Shown here: in pieces, positions 47,661 through 60,685 of the stretch | Layout: each line of letters starts with the position of its first letter | Numbering within the stretch: the first letter of the stretch is position 1 | From: Lates calcarifer | Taxonomy: Eukaryota > Chordata > Actinopteri > Centropomidae | DNA: 64,000 bases | Direction: 5' to 3' | Assembly (NCBI RefSeq): GCF_001640805.2 | Contig: NC_066837.1 | Coordinates: 27,776,789-27,840,788 of the forward strand | Made by a program: the position numbers and the translations under genes | The notes under the pieces: model-generated | Databases searched by the model: none | Seen by the model: the letters and a program-made list of their open reading frames with translations, nothing else | Told to the model about the DNA's origin: nothing

Positions 47661-48679
47661 ATCACCATCCCCATAGAACCACACAACTGGAAATCCAAAT
47701 AATTTCAAATGATGTAAATCTCTTTCCAGGTATAATATCAGTGACCTATGTAATTTATATGTATATGAGCACACACAGACACAGACACACACACATGCAT
47801 ATAGATACATACATATAGGGGAAAGAGGAAAATTAGCAAATCAGCATGTGGTTCAAAGGCTGAAAGAAAACAAGCTTCTCCACATTAGGAAAGAATATTC
47901 TGTCAAGCAGTATTACATCTAATATCTGAATCTATAATATTACACCATTCCTATTTTTCCCTTTTTTTTTCTTTCCCAGTAATGGTGCCATCTTTACTGA
48001 GGAGAGCCACTGCAGGGACAAATATGATCAAAATGGTATGGGGACGAAAGTAGCTAAAGGCTGTTTTGGGGTTTTGGGGGATGAAGGTGACTGAAGGGTT
48101 TTTTGGGTTTGAAAAATGCCTTTTGATTAGATCCTGTGGCATGTTATGCCAGTGTACAGTCAGTGATCCTTGATTTGAATTCCTGCACTGGAGATGACTG
48201 ATTGAATTGTTTTTGACTGGAATGGTTATATTTAGATATGACTTTACAGACAGTAGAACTTAATATTAGGAAGGACATTAGGAATTAACAAATAAACATG
48301 GTTAATATTAGGTACAGCTATGTCAAGGTATTAGACTTAGTAGTAAGATTGATAATAAAATCAGCATGTTCAAAGTAGAGCAAAAATAATGATGATGATG
48401 CTGTGTGTTAATACTGAAGCACAATTACCTGATATCACAACAAACCTGGTCAATACTTCTCAGTTGCAGAGAGCTGAAATTGATCTTGCTATTTTACTGG
48501 GCCTTTTTCAGGATTTATTTATAATATGATAAGTATTAATTAATGAATAAATGTGTTGTTTCGGTCCAAGAAACTTTCAAGAGTGGATTAGAAGGTTATT
48601 AGGACAGAACACAAAATTAATTATCCATCAATGCATTATCTATACCGCTTTTAGGGTTGGGGTTGCGGCATTAGGCGTA
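47661..48679. other. Presumed intron
   Basis: Includes a SINE family-2 tail remnant on the minus strand near 48,630-48,675 and an ACAC/GACAC-rich run at 47,770-47,792. No gene. Confidence 0.4.
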
Positions 48680-48728
48680 TACATATATGTATATATATGT
48701 GTGTGTGTGTGTGTGTGTATGTATATAT
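48680..48728. repeat. TATATG/TG compound microsatellite
   Basis: AT-TG alternating run with a core of about ten TG units. Confidence 0.9.
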
Positions 48729-49479
48729 GAGGATTGAACAGAAACAAGATAGAAATTGAGTTGTCAATGAGATGACGTGATAGACTGACAGAGAGCCCTT
48801 CTCATGAACATGCAGCTCAAACCCATAGTGGATTCATTTAAATCAAAACGCTATCATCCTTCCTACTTCTGGGTTATTTCTGTAGCAGGAGGCTTTGCTA
48901 TATAACCTTTCAGACTGCAGTCAGTCCCCAGCCGCTTCGATAAATAATCAATGAGCCTGAATTATGCACTAATAAAAAGGCTTCTCATTTTGGATTATTT
49001 TATTATTAAAGTTTAGATATTTCAAAGTTTTCCTGGGTGCTCGAGGGAGATGTTATGGCCACACTTAGTACATGCAGATTCAGGATGAAGGACTGGGTTT
49101 GTGGTATTTGGGATATGGTTTTAATTCCTTTTTAAATTCAAGTGGTAATGAATATCTTAGAACAACTGAACACTAAAGCCTACCTGGTAATTCTTGAACC
49201 AGCTTTTCTAACAATTGACAAATGCCCCTTCCCCTCAGACCAGTTGTGTGGCAATCAGTTTGTGGTAATTTAACTATTACAGTTTTGTTTGCTAATACTG
49301 TACTATTTATACCATTAAGCACAATTAAAAACAGAGAAAGTTATGCCCTTAATGCAATGTTGCAGAAGGGGTCAGTGTCAAAACGTAATTTTAATACCTT
49401 GAATATTTCAGTTAAAAACATGTTTCATAATCTCACATATTTTCACATTAAAGAGCTGAAAGATGCGTTTTAGCTGTTT
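48729..49479. other. Presumed intron
   Basis: No gene or known repeat. An 83-codon open frame (49,222-49,473) has no motif. Confidence 0.4.
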
Positions 49480-49650
49480 TGTTTTTATAGCCCACAACTT
49501 TGTTGTTTTGGCTCATTCCACAGCCTCAGCCACCAGCCAAAAAGCCAGCCTCAAAAAAAAACATAGCGGTCACTACAGTGGATAGCTAGAATTGCACATC
49601 AGCTACCACATTGGACACTAGAATGTTGTTCCATACACTGCCAACCATCG
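49480..49650. repeat. Hairpin-family dispersed repeat, copy 3
   Basis: Shares 'tagcccacaactttgttgtt', 'ttggctcattccacagcctc' and the diverged 'ggatagctag' arm with the 3.6-kb copy. Confidence 0.45.
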
Positions 49651-49954
49651 GCCGGTCAATGCAAGTCTAACACAAATTTCTCAAAACCAAGATGACCGAC
49701 AGATGGCCAGAAATGCTGAGGAGCTCGAGAATAACTTGCAAATCCTTCTGTAGAAGGAAACGTCTGCAGGTAAAAAATAAAAAATGAAAAATTGATAAAA
49801 TCAAATAACATCTCAGGAACAATACTTTTGTTAAAATTTCCAAACACTGATTTTATATTAGCAAATTATGATTAATCATCCATCCACTAGATTGGACATG
49901 ATGCATCACTGGTTCTATTTCAGCTACATTTCATACTATTACTGATAACAAGAT

Positions 49955-50290
49955 AAGATAATCCTTTATTAGTCCCACAGCAGGGAAATTTACATTGTTC
50001 CAGCAGCAGGGATTGTAAAAAATACCAGAGTAAAATACCAAACAAGATATAAACAAGACAATCTTATAAAAGTATAAACAAGAACATACACAGGACAATG
50101 TAATAAAATATCAACAAAAGAACAATATACACAGGACTACATACAAAGACGCAGATTGAACTGTATACTGATATTGCACAGTTTGAATAATATTGTACAG
50201 AATGAGTGAGTGAGAAGCAGCTGTTTCGTCAGCGGATTAAAGAGCAGACTTTGTTGAAAATCCTTCATCTGCAGGATCTGTTTGGGCTGT
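49955..50290 (-). mobile_element. LINE 3' end, minus strand
   Basis: Reverse complement ends tgtaaatttccctgctgtgg then gactaataaaggattatctt, the characteristic 3' tail of a fish L2-clade LINE. Upstream on the minus strand is the usual AT-rich 3' UTR with tattgttc/tgtatat segments. No reverse transcriptase coding is left. Confidence 0.6.
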
Positions 50291-50404
50291 GAATCTACTG
50301 CTTCATGTTATTAGAATGTAACTTGCAGTTTTAGTAACAAAAACAAAATGATATGCAGATTAGTTCCATTATGAAAGCAACACTTAGTGTCTTTTATATT
50401 TTGT

Positions 50405-50590
50405 AGAGCTCAAGTGCAGCACATGATAGAAAGACGTACAGGATAGTGGAGCAGATACCACCTGAGTCAGATGAGGATGATGCTAATGGCAGTGATGATG
50501 AATGGCTGCCAGAAAAAGAAGTATTGACAAATGCAGTAGTGACAGTGGAGCTGAGGATGCTGAGAATCTAAGGAGTCAGGAGCACGGTTC
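50405..50590 (+). pseudogene. Possible piggyBac-like N-terminal remnant
   Basis: After an acceptor-like atattttgtag the plus frame reads RKTYRIVEQIPPESDEDDAN then GSDDEWLPEKE and, in a shifted frame, SDSGAEDAENLRSQE. A serine/aspartate-rich acidic N-terminus with DDEWLP-like text resembles piggyBac-family transposases (or genes derived from them). No catalytic domain follows, so it is at most a fragment. The assignment is tentative. Confidence 0.3.
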
Positions 50591-51500
50591 AATGTTTTTA
50601 CACTGCGCTGAACAGTATAAAAATATGTGAACACATTAGTTTAACATTATTAGAAATTCACATCATTTTATTATTTTAACATAATACAGAATTTCATTGA
50701 TTGGTTTGTTAAATACACAGCTCTTCAATTAACACATGCAGTCCACCCAAGTGAACATGTGAGAAAATCCTTGAAAAAATTGTGTTTTAAAAAAATGCTT
50801 CAAGTTTCTTTTTTTTTCTTGCCTAAAGAAGAATAAAAACACTAATTCATGCATGAAAGGGTTCGTGCTCTGTAGCACATCATGCATGCTATTTAATCAT
50901 TACTGTACTCTAACATGTAGTGATTGGCATTGAGACTTTTGAAGAAGCAGATACCTGTTTCTGTAGACATTTGTTGTATTTCATGTTTGTCACTTAACAA
51001 GCAAGATCTTAATAAAAAATGGTTTCAAAAACATGCAAGAGTCAATGACATGTTTTTCTACTTTAATTATATCTTGAAAATATGCATCAGTTACTGCCAG
51101 AAGCCTTTCCTCGTTAATTAAAAACCAGTACTTTAAACAGCGTGGCACATTTTGCCATCATCTGAATTGGACTTGACATGACATGAGATGACATGAGATG
51201 AAATGGTGGAAATTCCCTTTCTTTGTACATTCCATCACAAGTTATCACAGAACAACTTTGTGTGTCTAAGCAGACACGTATCTGTGCATTTCCTCCTCAA
51301 GCTGACCCACCCATTCTCCACATCTCTCCCAGCTTACATCAGTGCTAATGGTGGAGCCGGGAGAACCATACAGAACACACCATATGCTGCTCCCAGTAAT
51401 CGCCTCATTAGCTGCTAGCCTACTTACTCTCTGTCTGCATGGAAATGTGAAATATCATAGAAAGCCAGATGCATCCTGCACACTTACACATGTGCAAACA
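50591..51500. other. Presumed intron
   Basis: AT-rich, no gene. A short CATGA-type repeat lies at 51,174-51,202. Confidence 0.4.
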
Positions 51501-51522
51501 AACACACACACACACACACACG
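51501..51522. repeat. CA microsatellite
   Basis: About ten CA units within a longer CA-rich stretch. Confidence 0.9.
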
Positions 51523-52479
51523 CATACATAAACACAGTCATACATGCAGAAACACACCGTATATACGTGCACATGCACCGACACTAGCAGCACACTATTG
51601 CATGCATTAAGCATGACCAGGTCTCCTGGTCCATAATTACCATAATACTGTGCTAGTCTCAGTAATTATCTATCGCTCCATCCCCACAGAGTACCATGCA
51701 ACTTTATGTTGGGGTGTGGTCTCCTCTCCATTGCTGTATACCATTTTGTTCACGGCTTTGTAGCTGAAGTGGTCTGCATGTGTGTGAAAGTATAATAGAA
51801 AGTTACAGGTAGGTTTTCAAGCTTTAAGTAAGCATGTAGAAGCAGGACATGGAGGCAGAACAAATAACTGAAAACACCAAGCTGTTGGTAAAGGTGTATA
51901 TGTAAGTTTCTAGTATCACTGCATCACCATGGTTTACATTAACAGCTTGTTTACTCATTAACAATGTTTGTAACAAGGTTTTAAAAAATGGAAATAGAGC
52001 TGTTTCCCATTTTTTGTCCTCAAAATAGAATTTTGTGTTGTTGTTTTATTATGGATTTAATGACTCAACACAAAAAATACAATTTCTATCACAACTCTTT
52101 GTCAGTATGTTTGCTTTTCATGGTTGACAAATAGAATCCTCGGTCCTAATTCCATTTTACCCCTATTGTAACCATCAACAGCTGCTTCTGCTCACATCGC
52201 CCTGCTGACTTTGAGTGACTGCTCTCATTATTAAATGTAAATAATACATGCTTTGTTTGTGATGATAGTGTCATTTGGCTTAGTTCTATCAGCCAACAGC
52301 CAATCACAGCCAACACTGTCACTTTCTTCAATTGAAGTAAGCATGCTTATCAGCTAGCCCTGTCCCGTCTCACACTACCACCTATATGTATATAGTGAAA
52401 AAAGTAAATAAAAGTTGCAATCAATGCAATCTGACCCTTTATCTGGTAATTGTTCCACCTTGTTCACCAGGTGATCCAT
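51523..52479. other. Presumed intron
   Basis: No gene or known repeat recognised. Confidence 0.4.
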
Positions 52480-52610
52480 AACTCTGTTTGTTTGCTGTCT
52501 GGTGGTGGGCAGGTAGCAAACAGTGGGATATCAGAGCTTCAGCTGTTGGCCACAAAGGACATGAGAGGAAGGAGACTGAACCAAAACAGTCAAAATTCAT
52601 CATTTCACAA
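52480..52610 (-). repeat. Hairpin-family dispersed repeat fragment, inverted
   Basis: Contains gtctggtggtgggcaggtag and gactgaaccaaaacagtcaa, the reverse of the 'ctgttttggttcac' signature at 3.65 kb. Confidence 0.5.
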
Positions 52611-53463
52611 ATAGTGTTTTTTTTTGTTTGTTTAGATTTTTGAGTATGGATTAAACAAACAAGATGAAACATGTTAATCAGGCAGTGTTGGTGGAGATGA
52701 TGCTAAGCACTGTCTTTCATCTTTGGGACAAAGCTTCCACTCTTCCACTCTCTAAGCTAAGATAATGATGTCCTGACTGCAGCTCCTCACATGCAAATAT
52801 GAGATTATTATTACTGATCTTCTCAACTCAATCCCAGAAAGAAAGCAAACAAGCAGAGTTCCCTAAGTGTTGAACTAATGCTAACATCAGTACCACAGTT
52901 CTAACTGTACTAGTATTTTTTAAATCTTATCTTGTACCTTGTGCTCAGTTTCAACACCAGTGCAGTACTAGCACAGAGCTTCCAGTTTCTGTGTTGTTTG
53001 TAAGAAACTGAATAATGATGATAGATTTAAACTTTATCCCGGAGTGAGACAACTGTGACCTCTTGCTGTGTAAAATCTATATCTCTCCTAGAACCGAATT
53101 TCATAAACAAAACAGAATGCCCTGGAGGAGGTTTTTTTTGTTTGCTTCCTCTTGGCCTGATGAAAGGATCAGATCAGTGGCACTTTTGATAAACATTTTC
53201 TCAGTAGACACCTTTGTGCATGCTGTCACATTGCACAGTAGGCTGCGACCACACAGTTTTACGTAAGTTTACACAGGTAGAATAAATATAGATTCACATG
53301 TTGGAGGCTGCGCCAAATAGTTGCGGCTTTGGCTTCTAGTCTGAGGTATTGATTAATCTTTGAGGCAGGAGGCTATTAGCATTACAGCAGTACCACTTAC
53401 CTCAATGAATCAATCACATACATACATATAGTATACTGTAGGCACAGTGCATGCTCAGTAAAG
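52611..53463. other. Presumed intron
   Basis: No gene or known repeat recognised. Confidence 0.4.
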
Positions 53464-53492
53464 ACACACACACACACACACACACACACACA
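53464..53492. repeat. CA microsatellite
   Basis: Uninterrupted CA run of about 14 units. Confidence 0.95.
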
Positions 53493-53885
53493 TCAAAATC
53501 AATTGCTTCAACTCCTCCACAAAGACATGGCTAAGAAAAGTTCAAGTACCTCCTGTAGACTTATATATTGAGTTATATTGAGGGGCCTTTATATGCATCT
53601 TTGCAAATTAAGCCCCATTGTGTGTTGGGTCTATGTTGATATCCTGATAAGACATTTGGTGCATCAAGCACAAGGACATATATAATTTGATTATCCTATG
53701 TTAATGACATCATGGAGATGCCTGAAGATAATAGCTTGACTCTCTGACTGTATTTGCCTAATGAGCTGTCCATTATCATTTGTTCTCCTTAGAATGAAAC
53801 TGTACAGACCCTCGTGAATTTTACGTCTGTGGTTTGCCACTCAGTTGCTTAGCATATGGCTGGCTCGACACAGTCAATGCATCAT

Positions 53886-54001
53886 TTGAAAGAAGGAGGA
53901 GGCACAGCGGAAGCATCTTGCTTTGGAAAAAAGGCACGGAGGCACAGACTAGTGTTTAAAATGCCTGGGCAGTAATACAAGCATCTGAAAAGCAATTGAT
54001 T
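53886..54001 (+). pseudogene. cfap58: CFAP58-like exon remnant, eroded
   Basis: Pieces in order: LKE (53,886), WKK (53,924) followed by bases ggaggcacagac, then IQASEKQLI (53,975-54,001). CFAP58 has LLKER, then HRWRKLE.SDP, then ELIQKIHTLQKRLI. The nucleotide spacing between WKK and IQ..EKQLI is near that of the family, with small indels and a TAG between. It is the most 3' remnant I can support. No splice site can be assigned with confidence. Confidence 0.42.
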
Positions 54002-55662
54002 GGGCCACCACTGCTGTCTGAATCGCAATTTCATCCATTTACCTCTGTTTCAGCCTGTGGTACAATGATGAAGAAAGGGAACAGTTACGGAGTGGTGAGC
54101 TCCCAAACACATTACCCTGCCTCACCTCTCTCAATTTAAACAGTCCCATTTACATCCCTCTCTACCGTCAGTGAACTTAGAAATTCAATTTTCCTTTATT
54201 AAAAATCAGCCAAACAGCTTGTTATACTTTTGCTCATTCTTTGCATTGGTACAATTAATGCTTTGCTCACCAAGATCTTTTTTCCATTGCTGTCTGAGTG
54301 AATGAATATAGTGAGGTGAATATGATAATATCCAAAATGTCTATTGCAAATATCCAGCACAGCTTCCTTGTTTAACTTTGACCTACCACACTTTCTACAT
54401 ACTTACTGCAGTTTTCTCAATTACAGTTTTATCTCAAAAAACATTTTTCTCCCCGGCTGAGGCAAACTTGGACTACTCTCTTCTCTGCTGTCCAAACATT
54501 ACAAATTGACTTAACACCAGGCTGAAGAGGAGTATTTTGCTCCCTGGCTGGGAGTTTCAAGTCTCTTACTCCTCTGACCACATTCAGGATGGTGGTTGGT
54601 GGTTAAGCTTGGCAGCAAACTACTTTTGGATATAGCAGGTCTATGGAGGCTCTTCCCGACATGGCGAACATGACAACTTCACTGTGACCTGCCGGGACCG
54701 TCTGGTATGGTGCTGCAACAGCCAGCACTACATGGGAAGAGTGGGAGGAACTGTTTCCATGCTGACTTTTATGGAAATGAGCAGACACTGGCAAGTGCAA
54801 GGAAACTGCGGTGCAGTTTCTCAATCAGTGATCACCTGCTGCTGAACAGGAAATGTTGGTGTCTCCTCTTCTGTGACTTGTGGGCACCATTTTGGCCACT
54901 CTGTAACCTGGTCATGGCTGTTGAATCGTCCCCTTCCCTGTGATCATGCTTCTTTCACAACTTCACAACAAGTGACAAGTGCTTCCGTCTCTCTGAGCAA
55001 AGTTAACAGTGCTGTTTCTGACACTAATGTGGCGAGCTGGGGGTTCAAGACACGAAGAATTTAAGCCTTCGTGAGCAAAGATCGTTGGTTTTATTGGCAG
55101 AAGCAGTCACAATATGAGCACAGAAACAGCACAGCAACATGTATGACATGACATATAACACTCGTATGCTTAAATGATTAGATGATTCTGTGTCCATGGA
55201 ATCTGTTATGTCACACTTGTGGACTAATTACATATATTCATTCAGAATAAGTAAGAACAATGGGACTGTGCAAACACAATGTGAAGCACAATGTAGAACA
55301 CAGTAATGGAAAAAACAAGTACAGCAAGGCATACTGTGTGTCCCTAAATCTACTGCTGTGAGGCTTTCCTATGTGCCTACGTCCAAGACAGAGATAGCTT
55401 TGAATCTGAGTGACTAAATCCAAATTATTCAAATTCTGGCCTTTACATGGATTTTTTTCTTTGACATCACAGAACAGTAAAAGGATTGTTAAAAATACAA
55501 TGTAAGATGCCAGGTTATGCCAACTCAATTCCATGATTTCACTGAAATAAAAGATTTTCTAAATATGTCATATTAATATATTTATGTTCTCACAGAAGTG
55601 TAGTGTTTGTATAACCTGTCAGCATGAGTGCTGCATCTTTTTTTTAAACTGCAATGTCCTGG
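54002..55662. other. Noncoding, with an unassigned open stretch
   Basis: At 54,053 a strong acceptor (acctctgtttcag) precedes about 48 bases reading LWYNDEEREQLRS, not assignable. At 54,637-54,838 a GC-richer frame is open (VYGGSSRHGEHDNF...), with an antisense frame over the same bases; it may be an old mobile element. A small hairpin (cacgaag/cttcgtg) lies near 55,052-55,075. Confidence 0.35.
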
Positions 55663-55723
55663 GGGAAAAAAAAACAAAAACAAACAAACAAACAAAAAAA
55701 AAAAAAAAAACAGAAAGAAAAAA
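55663..55723. repeat. A-rich/CAAA simple repeat
   Basis: Low-complexity A-run with C interruptions; possibly the poly(A) end of a retroelement, but no element body was identified upstream. Confidence 0.85.
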
Positions 55724-57467
55724 ATCAATGTGAAGCCCAGTATTTGTAGCATTTGGATTTGGTCACCTGGCTTCAAAGCTACCTCCTCAAAAAGTATTAT
55801 GACCCTCACACAGGCTCAGCAGAATACACAGGGGCTGTGTGAAAAGGAAAAGGTTACGTGTGTGTCAGTAGCAGCTTTTAACATCTTTCACAACCCCCAC
55901 AGATCCAGGATTAGCTGTTTTGAAGATGCACTATAGAAATGCTTGATTTCCAAGACGTAAGAACTGGTTTCCAAAGATCCTTTACTGAACTGTGCTCACA
56001 CACTCACACACACACACACACATACAAACAAACACACACAACCTAGAGCATACTTGCAATATACAGTATGCTGTATATATACACTGCCTTTAAGATCTGA
56101 CTCATTCTGTTGGCCCATTGAGGCCACTGCAGTAAGCCTAGGTCACCCCACCAAAAAATCAATTACAGTGAAACAGTTGTCTATTTTAAAGCACCACCGT
56201 TCCACACTGCTGTTCTTACTTGTGCCTTTTTACATATATTAGTTAGATTAGACTAGATGTTACATTTAGAACTTTGGAGTAAGGGCTCTTGGATCTTGGC
56301 AGCCCTGGGTCCAAGCTAGGCCAACTGCTCATTTCTTGGAGTCATTTGTTTTTCCCCCTTTCACACCAGACCCTTTGCATCTATGAAGTCTTGTTAACTT
56401 TTTAAACTTGTTAATTAATCACTTAGTTGCTCAACAAAGACACCAGTCATTGAAAATTTGGATTAGTGTTAAATGCAGGATCTTTTAATTAAGCAAACAT
56501 TTATTTAAATGTAAACATTTTGTTGTGTTTTACAGTACTGTAGCATACATAAATGAAATAATTGGAATTATTTGACATTTTTCAATTTTTTCTAACTAAA
56601 TAAACTAGTTTGCTCTCTTGGGGCAAACAGGACAAGGTGTAAACACAACATTGATATATTATGACCTTATAATGTTCAGGCAAACTATATCTTATATAAC
56701 TTTATATATCTTATATAACATTTTCCTTTACTTGCAGAGATGGTGGAGTGGTCAGGCTAAAATCTGAATCTGCAAACTGATGTTCTATAACTAGCTGTTA
56801 TGTCTGCTTTTTGTTCTGTCAGAGCAACACAAACTGAAAGTGACTCTTATCATACCAGAATAGTTTTACACTAGCAAAGTGAGTTTATCCCCATAATGTC
56901 ATGTTTGAAATTGGAGCGGGCCATAGCTGCTTTCCATTATCATTTCACATTCACAGCTTGATGTAGCCCATGCAGCTTTGCTCATGGCTTTTGCTCACCC
57001 TGTTGCCAGCCTTGCAGCAGATTGCATCAATGCCACCCGATCCACTTCTGCCAAAATCATTGTTCTGTTTGTCATTTGTTATTTTGCTCTTTCCCACGTC
57101 AAAATACATTGATCCAGACAGATTTCATCTGGTAATGCTGTCCTGCAGTGTTATGTGGATGTTTCCTCATATAATGTAGGCCTTCTCTGTACAGGGTAGT
57201 TGAAATGAGAGCTGGGAAACATGTTTGCCCACCCTTCCTCTGTGCCTCTCACATATCTGATTTGCCTCAGTAATTTAATCATATGAGTGCTCAGCACTGA
57301 GATTGGAAAACATGAGCAGCAACATCGCTGACATAAGCCCAGGTGAGATTAGGCCATAAGATTTGTTATCATAATACATTTGGCTGCTAAGAGGGAATTG
57401 CTGAGCTGATACAGTCAGGAAACAGAGAGCATGTGAGAGAGAGGCAGAGAGGCGCAAGAAAGACCGA

Positions 57468-57470
<3 letters not shown>
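55724..57470. other. Noncoding stretch
   Basis: CA-rich run at 55,999-56,040. No gene or other element recognised. Confidence 0.45.

Positions 57471-57507
<37 letters not shown>
57471..57507. repeat. TG microsatellite
   Basis: Uninterrupted TG run of about 18 units. Confidence 0.95.
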
Positions 57508-57508
<1 letters not shown>

Positions 57509-59292
57509 GGGGAAAGGCCTATATGAGATCTCTGTGTAGCGACAAGAACCTGTTGACAGGTTGCCGTGTACGATGGGAATTGGAGTGGAGCCTTATTTTG
57601 ACTACTTCTAGAGAAATAATGAAAAGGGAGAGATAGCAGAAATGGAGCATGATGCCCTATCATCCCTCTCTACCACATGTAAGCACATGCACATATGCTT
57701 GCTTCTGCACACACACAAAGCAGTGGTACCCCTCAGCATGTTTCCTGTTATTGAGACCATATCACAGAGAGGATGTAAAGGACACAAACTCAATTTCACT
57801 TGATCCTCGTTTAGCACACTGGATTATACTCGAGTAAGAATGGTGAGTAAGAGGGGAGAGTTCTTTTGTGCAGTTTTGCAAAACCCAAAGTAAAAAAATC
57901 CAACAGAAAAAAAAAACCTGAAATAAAAACACTATAGTTTAGGTTATCTAGCTAGGATTTAACACTGCACTTGCATTGCTGTGCTGTGCAGTTTTTACAG
58001 TAGTTGGTTATTTTCAGTCAATAGGTGACCTAACTGTCATCTGACTGTCTGAGATGACATCGTCAGTCGGAGCTGCTGAGCTGACATCCTGATTGCCACT
58101 ACATCCCATTAAGTGAAACATTTTCCAGACTCTACAACACAATGCTGTTTATTGCTGTCAACTATGGCAGCAAAATGTGCTAGAAATGGGAAGTGTGGTT
58201 AGCACTGGTTCTCACAACTTCTCACCCACCACAGCAAAGATCTGAGGTTTAGCTCCTGGTAGTGGTCTCCAAATTTGTTCTGTGTTCCAGTTAATCCAAC
58301 TGGAAATGTTCATAGTGAGGGATCGTGCTCTTTTCTCTGTAGGAGCAACTCTCACTGGTTTATTGGGGTACCTGGATGGAGAGGGTGTGTGGGGAACTGG
58401 ACATTCTAAATTATGAGAAAGGAGGAAAAAAATTACGAGCTAATAAAAACAAATTGCTAAATGTGCAAAACCTATAGTAAACAAGTATTAAAATGTATGT
58501 AGAGGGGTAAAGTCCTCCCCAACCACAGCAGTGTTTGGCTGCACAGTGGCAGCACTTCAAAATGTCTTTTAATGACTTTTCCGTGCATTGTTGGTGCGGT
58601 AAGAATGCAGTATCCCCTGATGCTGCTCCAGCCTCATAAAATGCAACATGCTATGCTCTTTTCTGCCACCAGGTGGTTCAAAGTCTCCTACTTGTTATGT
58701 AGATGCAGTTTGTGAATTGTCTTGCTGCATTTCATATCATGTAAGGACATGAGTCAATCAGAATCTTTTATGGTTTCAGACATTCAGTTAAATATTAAAC
58801 ATGGTGTGTACTACAGTTAAGATGCTATCTCTGTGTGAACACTCACACAGCTACAGTCATAAATCTGTATATACGTTGCTTTTGTCAGTCGATGTTGTAG
58901 TCATAAAATAGCCCATAGATTTCATCAGCAACCAGATTGCAACTGCTGGTAACAACAGCATACTGAGACCAAATCTGTCTCAATGTATTTCTTATCCATA
59001 CTGATATCTGACACCTGAAACAGAAAAAAAACAGTACATGAGATGACCATAGTGACTGACAGAATGAGGGTTTAATGGCTATGTACCACAGCAGTGTGGC
59101 ACCTTGGGAATGACATTAACACAAGGCTATTTCTTTATTGTTCAGTGGTCTCACAACAGAAACAGACAGATGACAAAATGAGCACAACTATATTGAACAA
59201 CTGTCTGCTGCATTAAAACACAATCAAGATGACCAGGCAGGACACAGGAAGGACAGAACAGAAGGTCAACTGGCTGACACTTGTTAGAATAC
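57508..59292. other. Noncoding stretch
   Basis: No gene, RNA gene or known repeat recognised. Confidence 0.45.
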
Positions 59293-59293
59293 T

Positions 59294-59325
<32 letters not shown>
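59293..59325. repeat. ACT trinucleotide microsatellite
   Basis: Eleven or so ACT/CTA units; the minus frame across it is a poly-valine artefact. Confidence 0.92.
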
Positions 59326-59326
<1 letters not shown>

Positions 59327-60685
59327 TACTCAAGTCTCTGCAGTCAGGGATCTTTAACTTTTTTTTTCTCGTTGCAGTTGTATATTTTATTTTTTTGTAA
59401 TTGAAAGGATAGAATTTGTGTGCAACAGAACATTATATAGCCACAGAGTGCTTTTTCTTCTGCAGCTCCCACCATTCTTAACAGAAAGCACAGCTACTAT
59501 AAAATGTACTATGCCATATACAGTAAGCTCTGTGATTGCCTATAATTCAAATTTAGCATCAAACATTTTTTCTACTAATGTGTGATTTAAATACACTGTG
59601 GAACATTAAAATGATCACTTTAATAAAACAATAAATAATAAAAGTCTAATCCATGAGTGACCTGATCCAGGAGGAGACAGAAACAGAGAAACAGAAATTG
59701 AGCTCCCCCAAAGGCCTCCAAAACCGATACATAACATTTAGCTTTTCAAATTCATCTGTCATTTCAAATGTGTGTATGACTCTGCCCTGGTCAATGCATT
59801 CACCATTAATTGCTGCCAGTAATGTGACCAATCTGAACATGTGCAAGATGTTTTTCATGTACACATGGCTCATGAGCTGCTTTCATGTATGGATTTGTAC
59901 GCCAATACATAACTAATTATTCCAGGATGCTGGACAGCGTCAAAAATGTCCCTGTAGTTTGCACAACAGACCGACAAAACTCAACATATGCCTTATACAG
60001 TTAAACTTAATCTAATCCTCCTCTGCATGTTTGGAATAAATAAATAAAGTGCAGATATAAAAAAGCAGACCTTTTGTTGATATACTGTAGCTGTCCGCAC
60101 AACTGATGTCATTAACCTTTTGTGCTGATTTTGTCTGACAATGTCAGGATTTTAAAATAATGCTAATGCTGAATAAAGCAGCACAGAATCAACAAACAAC
60201 AAAAAAAACAAAAAAAACTTTTTTTAAAAACCTCAACTCTAGTGAAGGCAGTTTAGTTGAAATGTTTTGCACAAACTTGGATTAATTTTTAAAAAATATA
60301 TAAGAACATATGATACACAATAATTTGTTGTATTGTGTTCCAATATCAGGCACACATTCAAAGAATTTCTGCCTGCTTTGTGGGGGCTTGGAGTCCTGCT
60401 GTGCTGTTTTTGTTGTAATGGGCTATTGCTAGAACAATGGGATACCTTCTTCCAGTTCCATCAGTTGGACACCACTGCTTCCACACAAACCAGTTAAATA
60501 TGCAAAAAGTCAAAACCACATATTCAGGTTGTCCCTGTAAAAACCTAAACTCTGCACCACTGAGATTTTGGACATTCAGTCCATCAAATCTCTATTTACT
60601 AATCATGAAGTCCTCTGATAAAGTAAACACTAAATAACCAAAGACAACAGCTGTACTGTGTGATTGCAGGAAACCTCACAGGGAG
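59326..60685. other. Noncoding stretch with one doubtful open frame
   Basis: An 87-codon plus frame starts at 59,653 (MSDLIQEETETEKQKLSS...). The LIQE..EKQKL text faintly resembles the LLLQEKEKLY part of CFAP58, and the position 3' of the 53.9-kb piece would fit, but there is no support beyond a few residues. A-rich runs lie near 60,200-60,220. Confidence 0.35.

Noticed and set aside
52545..52580. KDMRGRRLNQ, resembling the EDMRILRLE part of CFAP58
   Set aside because: The same bases (gactgaaccaaaacagtcaa) belong to the inverted hairpin-family repeat, which explains them better.
59151..59333. Poly-valine minus frame
   Set aside because: It is a translation of the ACT microsatellite.
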